Counted from the first letter of the stretch, positions 1-11,918 are shown. The stretch is 64,000 nucleotides of DNA from Schistosoma mansoni (GCF_000237925.1 NC_031500.1:1550001-1614000), one strand, 5' to 3'. Program-made: numbers and translations. Notes: generated from the letters alone by a model not told the origin.

Positions 1-164
1 ATCTTGAAAAAATCTTTGAAGTTCTAGAAGCAAACAGTTGGACGCAGATAGTCAACAAGCCCACCAGAAAATCCATCGTTTAAACTATTTTTATCGTGAT
101 GATATTCCTAACGAATTCAGATATAAACTGGGGAAGTTGAGAAGAAGGTTCTTTGCTCACATGA
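1..164 (+). mobile_element. CR1-like LINE fragment (endonuclease end)
   Basis: The plus strand reads as the end of an apurinic-type endonuclease domain of a CR1/Jockey-like LINE: a Leu-Glu...Trp-Thr-Gln stretch, then a Pro-Thr-Arg motif and an Ile-Pro motif further on. The piece is cut off by the window start and by the assembly gap at 165. It is almost identical, in inverted orientation, to 4008-4172, with a single one-base length difference near the gap. Family assignment is by motif only. Confidence 0.55.
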
Positions 165-364
165 NNNNNNNNNNNNNNNNNNNNNNNNNNNNNNNNNNNN
201 NNNNNNNNNNNNNNNNNNNNNNNNNNNNNNNNNNNNNNNNNNNNNNNNNNNNNNNNNNNNNNNNNNNNNNNNNNNNNNNNNNNNNNNNNNNNNNNNNNNN
301 NNNNNNNNNNNNNNNNNNNNNNNNNNNNNNNNNNNNNNNNNNNNNNNNNNNNNNNNNNNNNNNN
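165..364. other. Assembly gap (200 N)
   Basis: Exactly 200 undetermined bases, a standard placeholder length, so the true distance is unknown. It interrupts a BEL/Pao LTR on the right and follows a CR1-like fragment on the left. Confidence 0.99.
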
Positions 365-809
365 GTTATTCAACCAATAATCGTTCCCACAATAATCGAT
401 TGAACGCACTAAAAAAAGTGTTATAATATCCTTTCTGGATAGATCAAGTATTTGTTTGTCGCTTTATAACACAAAGTGTTTCCAATTCTGGGAAAGTGTT
501 CCAATTCACAACCAAAATGTACGATCCCAATCAAATCAAGCAACACAATCAAAGAGGGAACAACCAATATTGCTGCCGCCAAGATGAAATATCAATTAAA
601 ACAACATAGGTACAGTTCGGGAAGAAACATAGAAACCCAGTGAAAGCGACAGACAAAAGGAGAAAACTATTATGAAATGAAACATTACAATCTCAATTGG
701 CATCGAAAGGATTAACAATAATGTACAAATAAAGAAACCATTAAGAACAAGTTGCAAATGCATGCATGGAGGGATTTTCACACACGAAACTTTCAAAATG
801 GATCTTACA
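365..809 (-). mobile_element. BEL/Pao 3' LTR, cut by gap (fossil)
   Basis: Read on the minus strand this begins TGTAAGATCCA at 809 and runs about 445 bases to the gap. It matches the complete 681-base LTR at 13361-14041 over its whole visible length. It lies directly downstream, on the same strand, of a BEL/Pao-type pol end (953-1264), so it is most simply the 3' LTR of that element. It is a decayed copy. Confidence 0.75.
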
Positions 810-952
810 CCGGCCCGCAAAATCCCTCCATACTACACAAGCCACTTCGATGCCTTTTGTCATGGTTCATTTAATAGCATAATCCACACTGAAGGAACGA
901 GTAGGACTTACAACAGTACGCCTACCCTTCCTCCTTATGTTGATACAAGTGA

Positions 953-1264
953 CTAGTTGGAAGCCTTACTTATATCCCTACTCACTAATCTGTTATTCGT
1001 TCGAACGGTTACTGACCTATTCTTTTCGTCACTGTCTGCTTCATAACTTTTAACTATTCCTAAGGGCCACCTTCCACGGGTCGAAATGTCTGAAGCCACA
1101 ATTACTCTATCTCTGATCTTGGCTACAGAATTTGCAATGTAGTCTACTGTTAGTTGAAGCAATCCCAGTTCGTGAGAAATTTCTTTAGCACGTTCACAAG
1201 TTAGCAACAGCTTAGACCACCGGTCACTAACATCTTCACCACCAATGTTAACTGGTGACTTCAA
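953..1264 (-). mobile_element. BEL/Pao pol C-terminal remnant (fossil)
   Basis: A minus-strand open stretch of about 100 residues ends with a motif typical of the domain that follows integrase in BEL/Pao elements (DUF5641-type): RGRWPLG, then a variable spacer, then a VRT...V.RDISK ending. The adjacent LTR (365-809) supports the family. Known schistosome BEL elements such as Sinbad are the likely relatives, but this cannot be proved here. Everything upstream of the C-terminal part is missing, so only the 3' end of an old element remains. Confidence 0.65.
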
Positions 1265-2574
1265 TCGTCACGTTTGTTCTCAAAGATTCCTCCCATCTGT
1301 ATTTAATAATAATAATAATAATAATATATTTCTGCAAGGGCAGGTACACGCCATTTTTACAAGCATGATCTACAAGTTGCAACATATACTAGTTCACAGT
1401 TTGCATCGAACAATCGAGACTTGATATCTAACTGCTCTTTAAAAATGAGGATTTTGTTTTCCAAGTTCTTCGTTTCGCTTCTTGGAACCGTTTTTCTAAA
1501 ACATGGTAGTCACTAAGGAGAGTCTCGTAAGCATCATGACCTTGTTCATAGTTGCTAAGTTCCCTTTCGAGCATTTCTGTCTCTCTCGGTATATTACGAC
1601 TCTTTTAACCTCGTTTGATAGCTTTCATCTTCGTGTCATTCGTTTCACCTCTTATGTGCTTAGAATATAGCTTGGTCGTGATGTTGGGTCCTTGGTTAAC
1701 CATTTCATATAGGTGGACCCCTATAAGCTTGACGTCATAATCAAAAACCCTTCCCTGTTTCTCTGGCTTTTTGGGATTCGGCACTGCATGACGAGAGCGG
1801 AAAGAAGGTACGTAACTGGAATCAACTGTTCCTTATGGTTGCACAGAGTTTAGTATTGTTACTTAAATTGGCTGGCTATTGTGTGTTCCGTTGCGCTTGG
1901 TCCCACAAATCCACAATTATAGTCAATTAGTAATTCCAATGAGACAGATATGGCTCCAGTAAGTTTGCCAAACGTAGAATGTAATGGGAATGTCACAATA
2001 GTCTATATATATAGATGATAGTCAATTGATAGTTCAGTTATCATATCCACAGGCATAATAGAACCAGGCATGTGTGTATGAGAGTGTATTTATTTATGAG
2101 CAGTTACAATGTCATGCTATGTGGAATTCACAAACGCCAGGAAGTCAGTAAGTAAGTGTTCAAGGTCATACACTTAAACAACAAGTACAATCGTTTTAGT
2201 GATAAATATACAGAATGTGAAAATAAACAAAATAAATGCAAAAGCTATCGAAAATTGTTCACAAAAGAGGTTTAATAGGCCTATCTCCACAACTAGGAAG
2301 ATGCAAAAGATATCCGATTAAGAATTTGTGACGGTGAGCAAGATTTATAACTTCAACATCAGTGCCAAATAATTATGGTAGGTGCATTGGAGCTTATTGG
2401 ATATCAGTATTGCTGACCGTGAATCCGTAATAATTCAGTTCTCTTTATACAGCTTATCAAAGTTCAGTACATAGATCAGTAAATGTCATGATAAATCCTG
2501 ATTTGTCAAAATGACTTACGATAAACTTGATAAAAATGGTGAGCATATAGTGATATTTGTTGGGCTCCTTGAAC
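1265..2574. other. Intergenic, no gene seen
   Basis: AT-rich DNA with a short (AAT)n microsatellite at about 1304-1326. No open frame with a recognisable motif was found on either strand. Confidence 0.5.
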
Positions 2575-2830
2575 TTGTATCACTCCTGCTGATTTCAGCA
2601 CGAAAAATCCATTTGGGAACCTAAATAAGTATATTGTTGGTGTACAGGTTACATGTCTCATGAAAAATATCTTTACCCACAGAATAATCTATCTTCCATA
2701 TGGTTGAAACTGATTTACATAGCAAGACTCATTCTAACCACAAATGATCCAGTTTTCATGCTTCACATCCATCTTTATATGGTAGGCCGGGAGCAAGAAG
2801 TTTTATAAAATAGCGTTGTGCATTTAAAGG
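2575..2830 (-). mobile_element. CR1-like LINE 3' end sequence
   Basis: This stretch matches, in order, two pieces at about 24690-24836 and 25505-25600 that flank a CR1-like reverse transcriptase fragment. It is therefore read as the 3' untranslated end of the same minus-strand LINE family whose RT part lies at 3136-4172. The family call rests on the neighbouring RT remnants. Confidence 0.45.
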
Positions 2831-2834
2831 TTAA

Positions 2835-3135
2835 TAAATCCACAAAATCAATAGCTCTGTAAGCCTGCAACATTTGACGCTGACCACATAACTTTTAATA
2901 GGCTCACCTAGCTTAATGCACTCGGTCACGCATCCGCACTAGATCACGAGTGAAAACGCCGTGCTCAACTTCCGTGGCGACCACTAGCCATTTTGCATCA
3001 GTCACTTCTCGATATATTGATAACACATCAAATATATCTTCGAACCTCTTCCCTTCTGACTTTTGATTTCACAGGGTGAGCACGGTTCAATTATAGAAGT
3101 TGTTACTGGTTAAAGTGTTATCAAACTTCAAATAG
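2835..3135. repeat. R1 repeat, 5' module
   Basis: About 300 bases that recur at 26190-26515 and 48660-48975. Shared landmarks are a stretch beginning near AAAATCAATAG, the phrase CACTCGGTCACGCATCCGCA, and TGACTTTTGATTTCAC near the end. Here it interrupts the CR1-like LINE between its 3' end and its RT remnant. I see no protein in it. Confidence 0.7.
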
Positions 3136-4172
3136 TTGTGACATCTTCAGATCTTTTATAAAGGATAAGATTCGTTTGTGTATTTCATCTGCTGAACCGA
3201 GAGTCCTTAATTTAAATAACAGAGAGGAGTTTTGTTGTTTTTCAAGCGCTTTAGTAAAGTCGAAGTATAGAGCGGCAACTACCTACCCTTCATCCTTATT
3301 GTTTATTATGTAATCAAAGTATTCTAGGTGACAGGTTATGCATGACTTCTTGGGAAAAAATATGTTGTGAAGACAGTCGACTGATGCTTATCTAGATGAT
3401 TGCCGATTTCCTTCTTATTAATCTTCATTGTTCTAGATGAGATGGGAGGGTGGTCAATCGGGCGATAGTTATCTACATCCAGTCTGGATCCTTTTCTAAA
3501 GTAATGGATGATGAATGGAGTTTCCATTTGCAAGGGAAAGTTTCTGAGTCAGAGGGCAGGTTGAATGTTTTGGTGAGCAGGATATGAGTGTCAGAACCAC
3601 CATGTTTATTCAAATTAGCCAGTATTCCATAATAACTACTACCGAGAGAAGGTTTTCATGACCCAATTGAATTCCTCACAATACTCGGCGTGAATCTCAG
3701 GTCTGCTAATGTACATGAGTTTAAACTGCTGGCTATGCGTCCATTCTGATTACATTTAGTCAATAGCTGAGCTAATATGTTGCTGCGTAGTTCACATAGT
3801 TCTCCTAGGTCCATTATAGGTACATTAGTGACTTTTAAGACAGTAAGAATATCAGACTGAGTACAGAGACTCTTCTATAGCGTAGCTGTCGAAAAGCTAT
3901 TTTTATTTTGTAAGTTGGAAGACTGTCTTTCAGCTTTTAATTTCTTTGTTTGTCGAAAGCTATTATTATTGCTGAACATTCATTGGATGTTGAGAATAGC
4001 TGAAAAGTCATGTTGAGCAAAGAACCTTCTTCTCAACTTCCCCAGTTTATATCTGAATTCGTTAGGAATATCATCACGATAAAAATAGTTTAAACGATGG
4101 ATTTTCTGGTGGGCTTGTTGACTATCTGCGTCCAACTGTTTGCTTCTAGAACTTCAAAGATTTTTTCAAGAT
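3136..4172 (-). mobile_element. CR1-like LINE remnant (EN end, linker, RT start)
   Basis: Reading the minus strand, the end of the endonuclease (same sequence as window bases 1-164) is followed by a linker and then the start of a CR1/Jockey-type reverse transcriptase. Recognisable blocks are a YRPI motif near 3480, an HLDKHQS block near 3400, LEYFDYIINNKDEG near 3300 and YFDFTKA near 3260. Several stops and frame changes separate them. The RT catalytic half is absent; the R1 repeat lies where it would continue. Confidence 0.65.
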
Positions 4173-5164
4173 AAGAAGAACCACGTAATGGATGCGAACA
4201 AACACTCGGCGTATTTAAACCACCACCTAGTAACCTAGCTAGATGTAATGTAGATAATTAGGTAAATACTTGATTTAAATGTGCATCTAATGCACTGGCA
4301 GCAGCTAATGGTCTATTGATGCAACCCATTTTAATATCTTTTTTGGGGATATTTTGTATGCACTAACAGTGTCAAATCAAACAATTCACAACCCTCTGTA
4401 GATCAGTAATTAAAATACATCACGAGTTTACCAAGTACGCTAGAGATCTGAGATTAGCTATTTGATTGATAATCAAAGTGGATAAATTGCCGAACAATCT
4501 GGTGAGTGTAAGTTTATTTTGTTCAATCTTCATGCAATTGAGATTTGCGGATTGTTCTTTATATGTAGTCAGTGGTCTTCAGTTAAGAGATGTGGTAGTC
4601 GTTTGAAGGGATAGGGATGATTCATTCCCAAGATCCTCAGGAATAGATGTGGTAGTTGAGGTTAAGTCGGCGAATGATGTATCTGGCCACCACCAGTTTT
4701 CATATTTGTAATTGTTGATGATAAGTTATATAATATCAGGGAGGAGAATCCGTTCACTGTTTTTAAGATATCCATAAAGCAGTTGGGTTCAATCTTACGT
4801 GTTTCCCTATTCGGTACCGTGGATTTCGTTTTCCCACCAATCCTCGTCAGAGTAAGGAAGTTTCGTTGTCTCTGTGAGATGAATTCAAGTTCATTCGGTT
4901 CATTTTGTAGAAGTAGTAGTAGAAGTACTAGTTTTCAATTGAATAAGTTCGGTTGGATGTATGTCGTCACACGGCCCATATTCCAGTACATTGCTGAGCG
5001 AACTTGCAGGATCAGAGTTAGCAATTTAGTTGTTTGTTTTGGCGACTGATGGAATCTGTATCTTATTTAAATATTTCTGACCTACAGTCTTATCTAGATC
5101 TACAGTTTTATCTCCACTTTGTGAAGTGACATCATGCTCATTGTTCATGCGCTTGGGACTCAGA
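4173..5164. other. Intergenic, no gene seen
   Basis: No convincing domain. An open plus-strand stretch of 88 codons at 4783-5049 is Ser/Arg-rich and low in recognisable structure. Confidence 0.4.
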
Positions 5165-5300
5165 GGATGAAGGTTTGACATTGTCAATACTGACTACCAT
5201 CCATTTATACATAGTGATCACGTAAGCGGAAATACATGTATACCAGATAATCTTTTTTTAAAATGTTTGCACACTGTGATAACACATTTTAAGCATTTAA
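5165..5300 (+). promoter_or_regulatory. Orphan copy of sulfotransferase copy C upstream region
   Basis: About 115 bases match, in inverted orientation, the block at 45110-45225 upstream of sulfotransferase copy C. Shared words include CCATCCATTTATACATAGTG, GTATACCAGATAATCTT and GTTTGCACACTGTGATAACA. In copy C this block leads to a TATA box and exon 1. Here similarity stops after TTTAATC, before the TATA box, and no exon follows. It is either a promoter fragment left from a lost paralog or a dispersed repeat. Confidence 0.5.
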
Positions 5301-6982
5301 TCAAACTAATCAAACAACATGACAGATCTACAGTTATAGGATTGAATCTATTATAAGAACAGTAATAATAACGAATTAGACCATAATCCGGCATTGGCTA
5401 GCCTGACTAATGAAACGCGGCTTATTAATAATCCTTATTTCCACTTCAACTTTCTCGATCGATTTTTACTCATTTCAACCTACTATTCTATCGGTCCTCT
5501 GATTATTGCTCATAGGTATTATCGTATTGTAATGTCGATTTGTACTCATGACTTACTAGTTCAGTCGATACTAATAACCGGTCATTTACATCAATTATTA
5601 GTTACGATGGTGCATTTGCAAGCTTTACTAGCATTTACATGCTTCAGTGAAATAAACTTGTTTAAAACACTAAGCTCTAGCAAATGTGGCCCAAAACGAC
5701 GAGAATAAACATTGACTAGAAACGTGATCAAGGTCTGAACGGTTATCTGGACGTAATTCTTCATACTGTTTCTCCACGTGGCGTTCCACTCTGTTTTAAA
5801 CCATGGACTATCCTGTAATACCATTTCTTCCGACCATTGCCAGCCTATATTCCAATTTTCGAGTTCCACTACCAAATAACGAGGATAATGATCCGGAAAT
5901 ATGTGTTGAGTTTAAGCTGTAAAGTTACAAATATCTCAATCTCATTTCAGACTGTTTATCCGTTAAAAGCCTAGTACTTATCTAGACTCTTGGATTTCTG
6001 CAAAATCATCCAAGTAACAAAGTCAATTGCACCACACACACCTAGGAACTGGTTGGAATACTGCGTGTTTATTCTGGTTGCTTTTTGATCACTACTGCTT
6101 GCCACAACTAGTCTTATATACGTCAAATCTTTTGGGTGATCTAATATTCGAAAATAATCCTGATTAGTTTAACTAATTTGCTGGATGGTTTCCTGTTTCA
6201 GTACTTAACATGTATATATTTTCACTTAGACCAGTCGTATATATTTCATACGAACCACACCCAAAACGGTTTTGTTATAAGATATATCTAATAGATCTAT
6301 ACTGTAAGGAACAAGAACACTAGTTGGGACAATCGGAAGTATTTAGACACAAATTACAGATTCACTAAATTCTGATAACCATACAGAACGCAGTTAATTT
6401 GCAAAATAACAACCAATTGTCTTAATCTTCACCGTCCCTCCTGTAAATATAAATCCATCTTCTCTAATTTCATTGTTTGTGCATTTGCGTAACGATTGCG
6501 CTTCATTTCAGTTCTTTCCTTATCGGTCCTCTACCAAAATACATTCTATGTCTGCTTATCACCATATACTACTTATATGAATATAAGTAGACCACACTAC
6601 AATACTACATTATGCTGCTATGAAAAAGTGTTTTGCTTACAGACGAAGCATATCAAATCCCAAAAAGTTGTTTGACATTTCTCTGTTCTAATTGCCTTTG
6701 TCACACATTCATAAATGTCTCTAGGCTAACTACGGTTACTTCTCATGGAAAGTTTATATTACTAACTGGAGATCCATAAGTAGTCTTAAGTTTAAAATCA
6801 TTTTTCTGACCAAGTTTATTATTTTTCAAATGTTATATACCTAACCTTCCCACATTTTAACCTGGCTTATACATGTGTTGTACTATATCATCTATGTCAT
6901 TTAAATTAATAAACATTTGAATCGTCTTTAACCCATCATAGTCGTCACTGCTAAGCGTATTTATGTTTATGATTTGGTCTAT
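5301..6982. other. Intergenic, no gene recognised
   Basis: A minus-strand open stretch at 5591-5875 (94 codons, Trp-rich) overlaps a plus-strand one at 5394-5708 (104 codons). Neither carries a motif I recognise. The rest is AT-rich. Confidence 0.35.
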
Positions 6983-6987
6983 CATAT

Positions 6988-7423
6988 TGTTACGTCGCTA
7001 AATTATTGCGTTGCTAAATATTGCGTATTGCGATATGACTACACGAAATTCTACCGGTTTACCAAATTCAGTTATCCTAGGACGACCCCAGTACTGTTCC
7101 CCAACTCCAATAAATCAGAACACAGCCGTTAAATAAGAATTGTTATGAGGTCAGAAGCAGGTCAAAAATGATTTACAGACAAGGCATATTTATACAGTTA
7201 AGATGACTATTAACAGTAACCAATGGAAAGGAAAGGACACGTAAAGGTTATAATTAGGACAACTTAAAATATACCAGTAGGAAAACGACACGTGAAAGTC
7301 ATAGTTAGGACAACTGTAAATAATGGCCAATACGAAATAACATGCGAATTATGTGAAGAGTCTGAAAACATACCACTTTACATTCGAGATAATTTTTGGG
7401 ATATTCCTGTGAATATCCCAACA
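6988..7423. mobile_element. Solo LTR, 436 bp, with 5-bp target duplication (fossil)
   Basis: The segment starts TGTTACGTCG and ends TATCCCAACA, so it has the TG...CA ends of an LTR. It is flanked on both sides by CATAT (6983-6987 and 7424-7428), a perfect 5-base target-site duplication. A TATAAATA is present on the minus strand, favouring that orientation. No internal retrotransposon sequence lies beside it, so it is a solo LTR. The family (Gypsy or BEL) is not determined. Confidence 0.7.
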
Positions 7424-7428
7424 CATAT

Positions 7429-9664
7429 TGTTTGCCTAAATAGACGAACATAGTTTAGCTAATCAAGTCACTGAATTTAGGCACTATCATGTTGCACCAG
7501 TATAACAACTAAACTTTCAGGCCGTTTTTGGTCAGACAAACATTTAAGGTCGAAATTCCAAAGCCTCATGATAAAATTAACACTAAGTTAGCAAATATTC
7601 ATAGATCACAATCAGTCATATAATAAAGCAGCTCATATCCACTAATGCTATGAACTTCTGATATTTCAGAATCACCTAAAACATTAGTACCTATTTCTCA
7701 CTGGCTAATCCTCAATCAAAACTACAACTATTTATTTATAATGATTTCTGGATATCGTCATTAAGGATTGTCATGACTTGACAATCATGTAATATGATTG
7801 ATAAAATTGATGAAGCTATTAACAAAGTCGGTCAACCAATTGACTTGTGATTATTATTAACTAGTGTTGTTTTCTCGTTATCTTCATCCACTAAAGATGA
7901 TTGTAGTGTGTTTCTCTATCAGTTGCACATTAAGTAAATATCTTGAAACGTTGTCAGTCTAATTGGAGGTTTAGCGACACAATCATACATACAAATCATC
8001 AGTACAAGCAGTCGAGCGAATCTCCTGCAAACTGAAAACATCACTGTCAAATTTACTTCAAAACTGACAAAAGTCCAAGCCATTACCATAGACATGAGTT
8101 GGGAATGCATTTCCCACTGACTGCATCTTATATTCTCCCTGATAATCAAATAAACATCACTCACCGTTTATTATTTCGTAATGCCGAAGACACCTTGCAA
8201 CACCACATCACCTATAATTGGGGCACATAAGCTTAGTCGATTTCAACAACTTGTAATCACTAAATCTCGATTAAATCGTTTTCCACCTTATGCTGAACTG
8301 CAAACGTGCAACTGACTTGTATGCACCATCAGCCAGTAGGTATAGATATAAATAAATAGTCTTTGGCGAGTCAGAGCATTGAGTCTAGGACATGTCTCTC
8401 ACGAATGCACTCATGTTCAACGAATTACTAATAGCTATCTGTCCGAAATGCATACAACTATCACAATTTTCACGTAAAAGAACTTTTGATAATCAATCAT
8501 ATGTATTAGCAGTATTACTAAATTCTATCAAAGTTAAGTAATAATGAGGTCGAGAAGATCTCACTGTAGCTAAATCAACCGCGTCAAACTCGACAAACTA
8601 ACTATAACTTTAGATGGAATTCTTCTGCACGATTAGAAATTTGTTCTTCAGGTAGTCTTCTAATACAGATGCAATAGGAAATCAACTCATACAAACAGCA
8701 TACCGGCATAAAGGTTATTTGACTTCAAAATGTAAACCAAGAATAATACCAATATTACCATTTCTGCAATGTTTTTAAACAAAGATTACCTGTACTACCT
8801 ATGAGTCAAGTTATTGACCAACGGCTATTACTACGCATATCTGTTACTCAGTTATGGATGCATACTACTGAGTTCTCCAATACCGAAAAGAAACGGCGTC
8901 CAGGGATTCCTAATCTTGAGCAGTCATCTATCTAAGATCAGTTCATGCTTTGAACTAGAAACGAGAAACCAAAATACCTTAACAAATTATGTGTAAACAT
9001 CCTTCGATCTCCTCCAGAAAACCAAGCCGGATTTTCGACAAGTGATTTATGTTCGTTGTTATGGCAACCGAATCTAAATCTCGATTGATAGATTTAGTCT
9101 ACTTTCCTCAATTTCCGCTTACCATTAATTATAAGTCAGATTGGACAAGCGTATCGATTTTTATCGAAGGCTTATCAGGATCCTATAATGAAAGAATCAG
9201 ATAAGCAGAGTTGAACTGTTCCTTCCAAAGACCAAAAAAAATGAGACTGAAGAGAAATTTCTCATGTACGATAAAATCTTGCTCACAGTCACAAATTCTT
9301 ACTTGGATATCTTTGGCATGTGGCTAGTGAATGGATCAAGGAAGTGTATCCTATTGTACGTGGAGCTTGTCAACCATTGTCAATTTTCACAAGGAAACGT
9401 GAACCAAGCTCTTCTAAGATTACTGACGGTCCTAAGTCTAAGTGAATAAGAAGGGTTGGGCACGAATTCAGCGACCACATCCAACAGAAAACAACTTTGA
9501 TAAAAACGTTTACCTGAGCAAGCAAATAGAACCATTCAAATTCTGCCCTATATATTAAAGGATCTTCATTCTGAAGAATAATGACGCCTCATGGTAAGAG
9601 CCAATATTCTTCGGAAATCACGATGCCGATGAATTTTCTAATAATCAAAGTAACAATTTTCATA
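7429..9664. other. Unassigned DNA
   Basis: About 2.2 kb without a gene I can support. Short open frames at 7919-8164 (minus), 8814-8996 and 9264-9449 (plus) have no recognisable domain and no shared repeats with the rest of the window that I could see. Confidence 0.35.
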
Positions 9665-9900
9665 AGCACATGGAATTATCGTATAATGCGGAAGTCCGAG
9701 AGGACTAGCCGGATTGCTGTGGAGGTGAGGAGATACAAATCGATGATGCTCGGAATAAGTGAAACCCATGAAACTTAATCTGCACAGAAAAGGATGAACT
9801 CGGAAGAGATGCTGCTGTACTCGGATGTTGAAAGAGAAAATGCTCTGCACACTCAAGAAGTTACTCTAATGCTGTTCAAAGAAGCACGCAAATTACACCT
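9665..9900 (+). mobile_element. RTE-type LINE-B endonuclease fragment
   Basis: The plus strand contains LGISETHET and a downstream block with ENALHTQEV and LMLFKEARK. These match the start of the endonuclease of the RTE-type LINE that also occurs at 19690-21540. About 75 residues are left; the rest of the element is absent. Confidence 0.6.
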
Positions 9901-10447
9901 AGCTTCAAATCACCAACTGATGGTGAGATTTTATGACGTTATGCATTTGTGAGGACACGTTACTTACTCCCAGTTTACAGGCAATGGGTTTCTGTTCACA
10001 CCGTACAAACTTTGGTGATAAACAAACAGGTCTACTCCAATGAATCATGATATTATTGTTACGATTGAATATCCACGTCAGAAAACTCCATCAAACTTAC
10101 GTATGAGTGGAGGAATTCGGCAGTCGGAGCTTAACAACGAATTACAAAAGTTAACATTTGCTATCAGAGTGTTGACAAAGAAAGTGAACATCATTTGCCC
10201 AGTATGCTCAAAATGAACTAATAATTCGTGGAAACCACATTCAACTGATTGACCCAAGGGCTTGAATTTACAATTGGGGGCAGCAAACGTTTCGTCTGAT
10301 GTGACTGAGTTCATTCGATAAAACATTGTAGAGTAGATTTTACATGAGAACACCAGTCAAGCCTCTAGTTCAAAATTCTTATACGGGCAAGCACTGGATT
10401 CGAAAGTTGGTTGTTCTGTAAACACAACTTTCTGTTCAATACACTTA
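9901..10447. other. Intergenic, no gene seen
   Basis: No recognisable coding content. The right edge (about 10447) is where similarity to the 35723 region begins abruptly. Confidence 0.4.
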
Positions 10448-10702
10448 AACGTTGTTCAGTAACCATTTTCTCGTCTGCCTCCAATAACCTCATTCCTACA
10501 TTCAGTTATTCGGCTGTTATGAACAAACTGATTTTGATGTACATGAATGTGTGTGATGAGAAAATACTGAAGAAATTTAAAATTATAGTATATTTCAGTG
10601 ACTACATTTTCTATCAAATTAACATAGTTGCAATAAAGAAGGTTGAATTCAAAACATGACGACAATTCATTTCTTAGCTAATAATAACGTCAATGTTCAA
10701 GT

Positions 10703-11149
10703 TTATATAATTCCTGGATGCATTCTGACGACTTCCTCAATTGATCCAAATTTCAATACCAATTTCGCTAGCTTTTGCATGTCGGACAGTTGATTTAACT
10801 TAGGGTATGGTATGTTAGCTGGTATATCTACATTCAAGAATCTACACAATGATTCCCAACCATCCTCGAATCTATGTACCAGAAGACGTTCAGATGGTAT
10901 ATTTTCCTGAAAAGTCTTGATATGTTTTTCGTAACATTCAAGCAACATTGCATCATCATCGAAGTCAAGATCATCTTTCTGAAATGCTAGTTTCAATGAA
11001 TTAGCGACAAGTTTATTCATTTCAACAGGGACTCCTGAACGTCTCTTTGCTTCCTCGAATTGTTTTATACTTGGATCATCTGATTTTGGCATTATTACTT
11101 GTCGGAAACTAGTCAACCAATCGTTCTTATCGCGCACTGTTAGTACAAC
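10703..11149 (-). CDS. Sulfotransferase copy A, exon 2 (C-terminal part)
   Basis: Second exon of the copy A sulfotransferase, 148 codons plus stop. It opens right after a CAG acceptor (11152-11150) with Val-Val-Leu-Thr-Val-Arg-Asp-Lys, in phase with exon 1. The VRDKNDW..S block corresponds to the part that contacts the 3'-phosphate of PAPS in this fold. Further on come an acidic run (DLDFDDD), LLECYEKH, SERLLVH and DGWESLCRFLNV. The related copies and SULT-OR have Pro instead of Ser in DGWEPLC. The frame is intact to the stop after HPGII. Its best match in the window is copy B exon 2. Confidence 0.9.
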   Translation of the reverse strand, partial: VVLTVRDKNDWLTSFRQVIMPKSDDPSIKQFEEAKRRSGVPVEMNKLVANSLKLAFQKDDLDFDDDAMLLECYEKHIKTFQENIPSERLLVHRFEDGWESLCRFLNVDIPANIPYPKLNQLSDMQKLAKLVLKFGSIEEVVRMHPGII

Positions 11150-11812
11150 CTGTATGAAACGAAGATTATGTTGTGATATGGCATTATCGATATGATAAAA
11201 AATTAAATTTCAAAAGTCATTTGAGGATGTATACCAAAACAGTATTTTGGTAAAATTCGGGAATCAAGTATGTATGTGCTATTGAATAACTATTCGTTTC
11301 AACTTCAATCACAAACCTAGATGCTATAAGTTTATAAGTACTAACTCTCACCAGCCAAGTTAAACTATTCATCACAGTTTTATAAAATATGGACATTCTC
11401 GACTTTTACAATGCTTATATATTGAAAATAGGGTGGAGTCAAAGCAGTGTCAAAGATCTCTAGCCATATCATTCACGAGGCTGAACATTTTCGATATCGG
11501 GTAGTTTGTCGACCATCATCCAAGTCAAAGACGACTGACGCAGATTATTCAGTCACGCATCATGAGTTGATGTGTGTAGTACTTCATCTACCATTCAGTT
11601 CTTATGTCTCTTGCTACAACACATTTCTCTAGCAATATTAAGTTTGTTCTACACGGCCATCAAATTAATCTTAGCACCTGCATAACACAATAGGGTAATC
11701 CAGTTCGAGTATTACCGTGAGGTGTAAATTCTGTGTGAGCTAGGTCAAACCATTCCCTTATGAACTTAATAGCCATATCGTCAACACAGATCACCAACAT
11801 TAGTTATCCTAC

Positions 11813-11851
11813 TTTTGCATTAGGGTATATGATCATCATTTCCTTGTATAA
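11813..11851 (-). pseudogene. Relic exon 1 tail inside intron of copy A
   Basis: Inside the intron, 68 bases past the true donor, the minus strand spells LYKEMMIIYPNAK followed by GTAGGA. This mirrors the end of exon 1 (FYKELMSIYPNAK then GTAGAA). It is a second, decayed copy of the last 13 codons of exon 1 with its donor. The same relic is found in copy B, so it predates the A/B duplication. No start or acceptor is evident, so it is probably not used. Confidence 0.6.
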
Positions 11852-11918
11852 CCAACATACTTGAGTATTAAACAATTTTCAAAAATCTTAGCACACAACA
11901 AAATACCACTTATTCTAC

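Noticed and set aside
5591-5875. Trp-rich minus-strand open frame of 94 codons
   Set aside because: No domain recognised, and a plus-strand open frame overlaps it; one of the two must be chance and neither has support.
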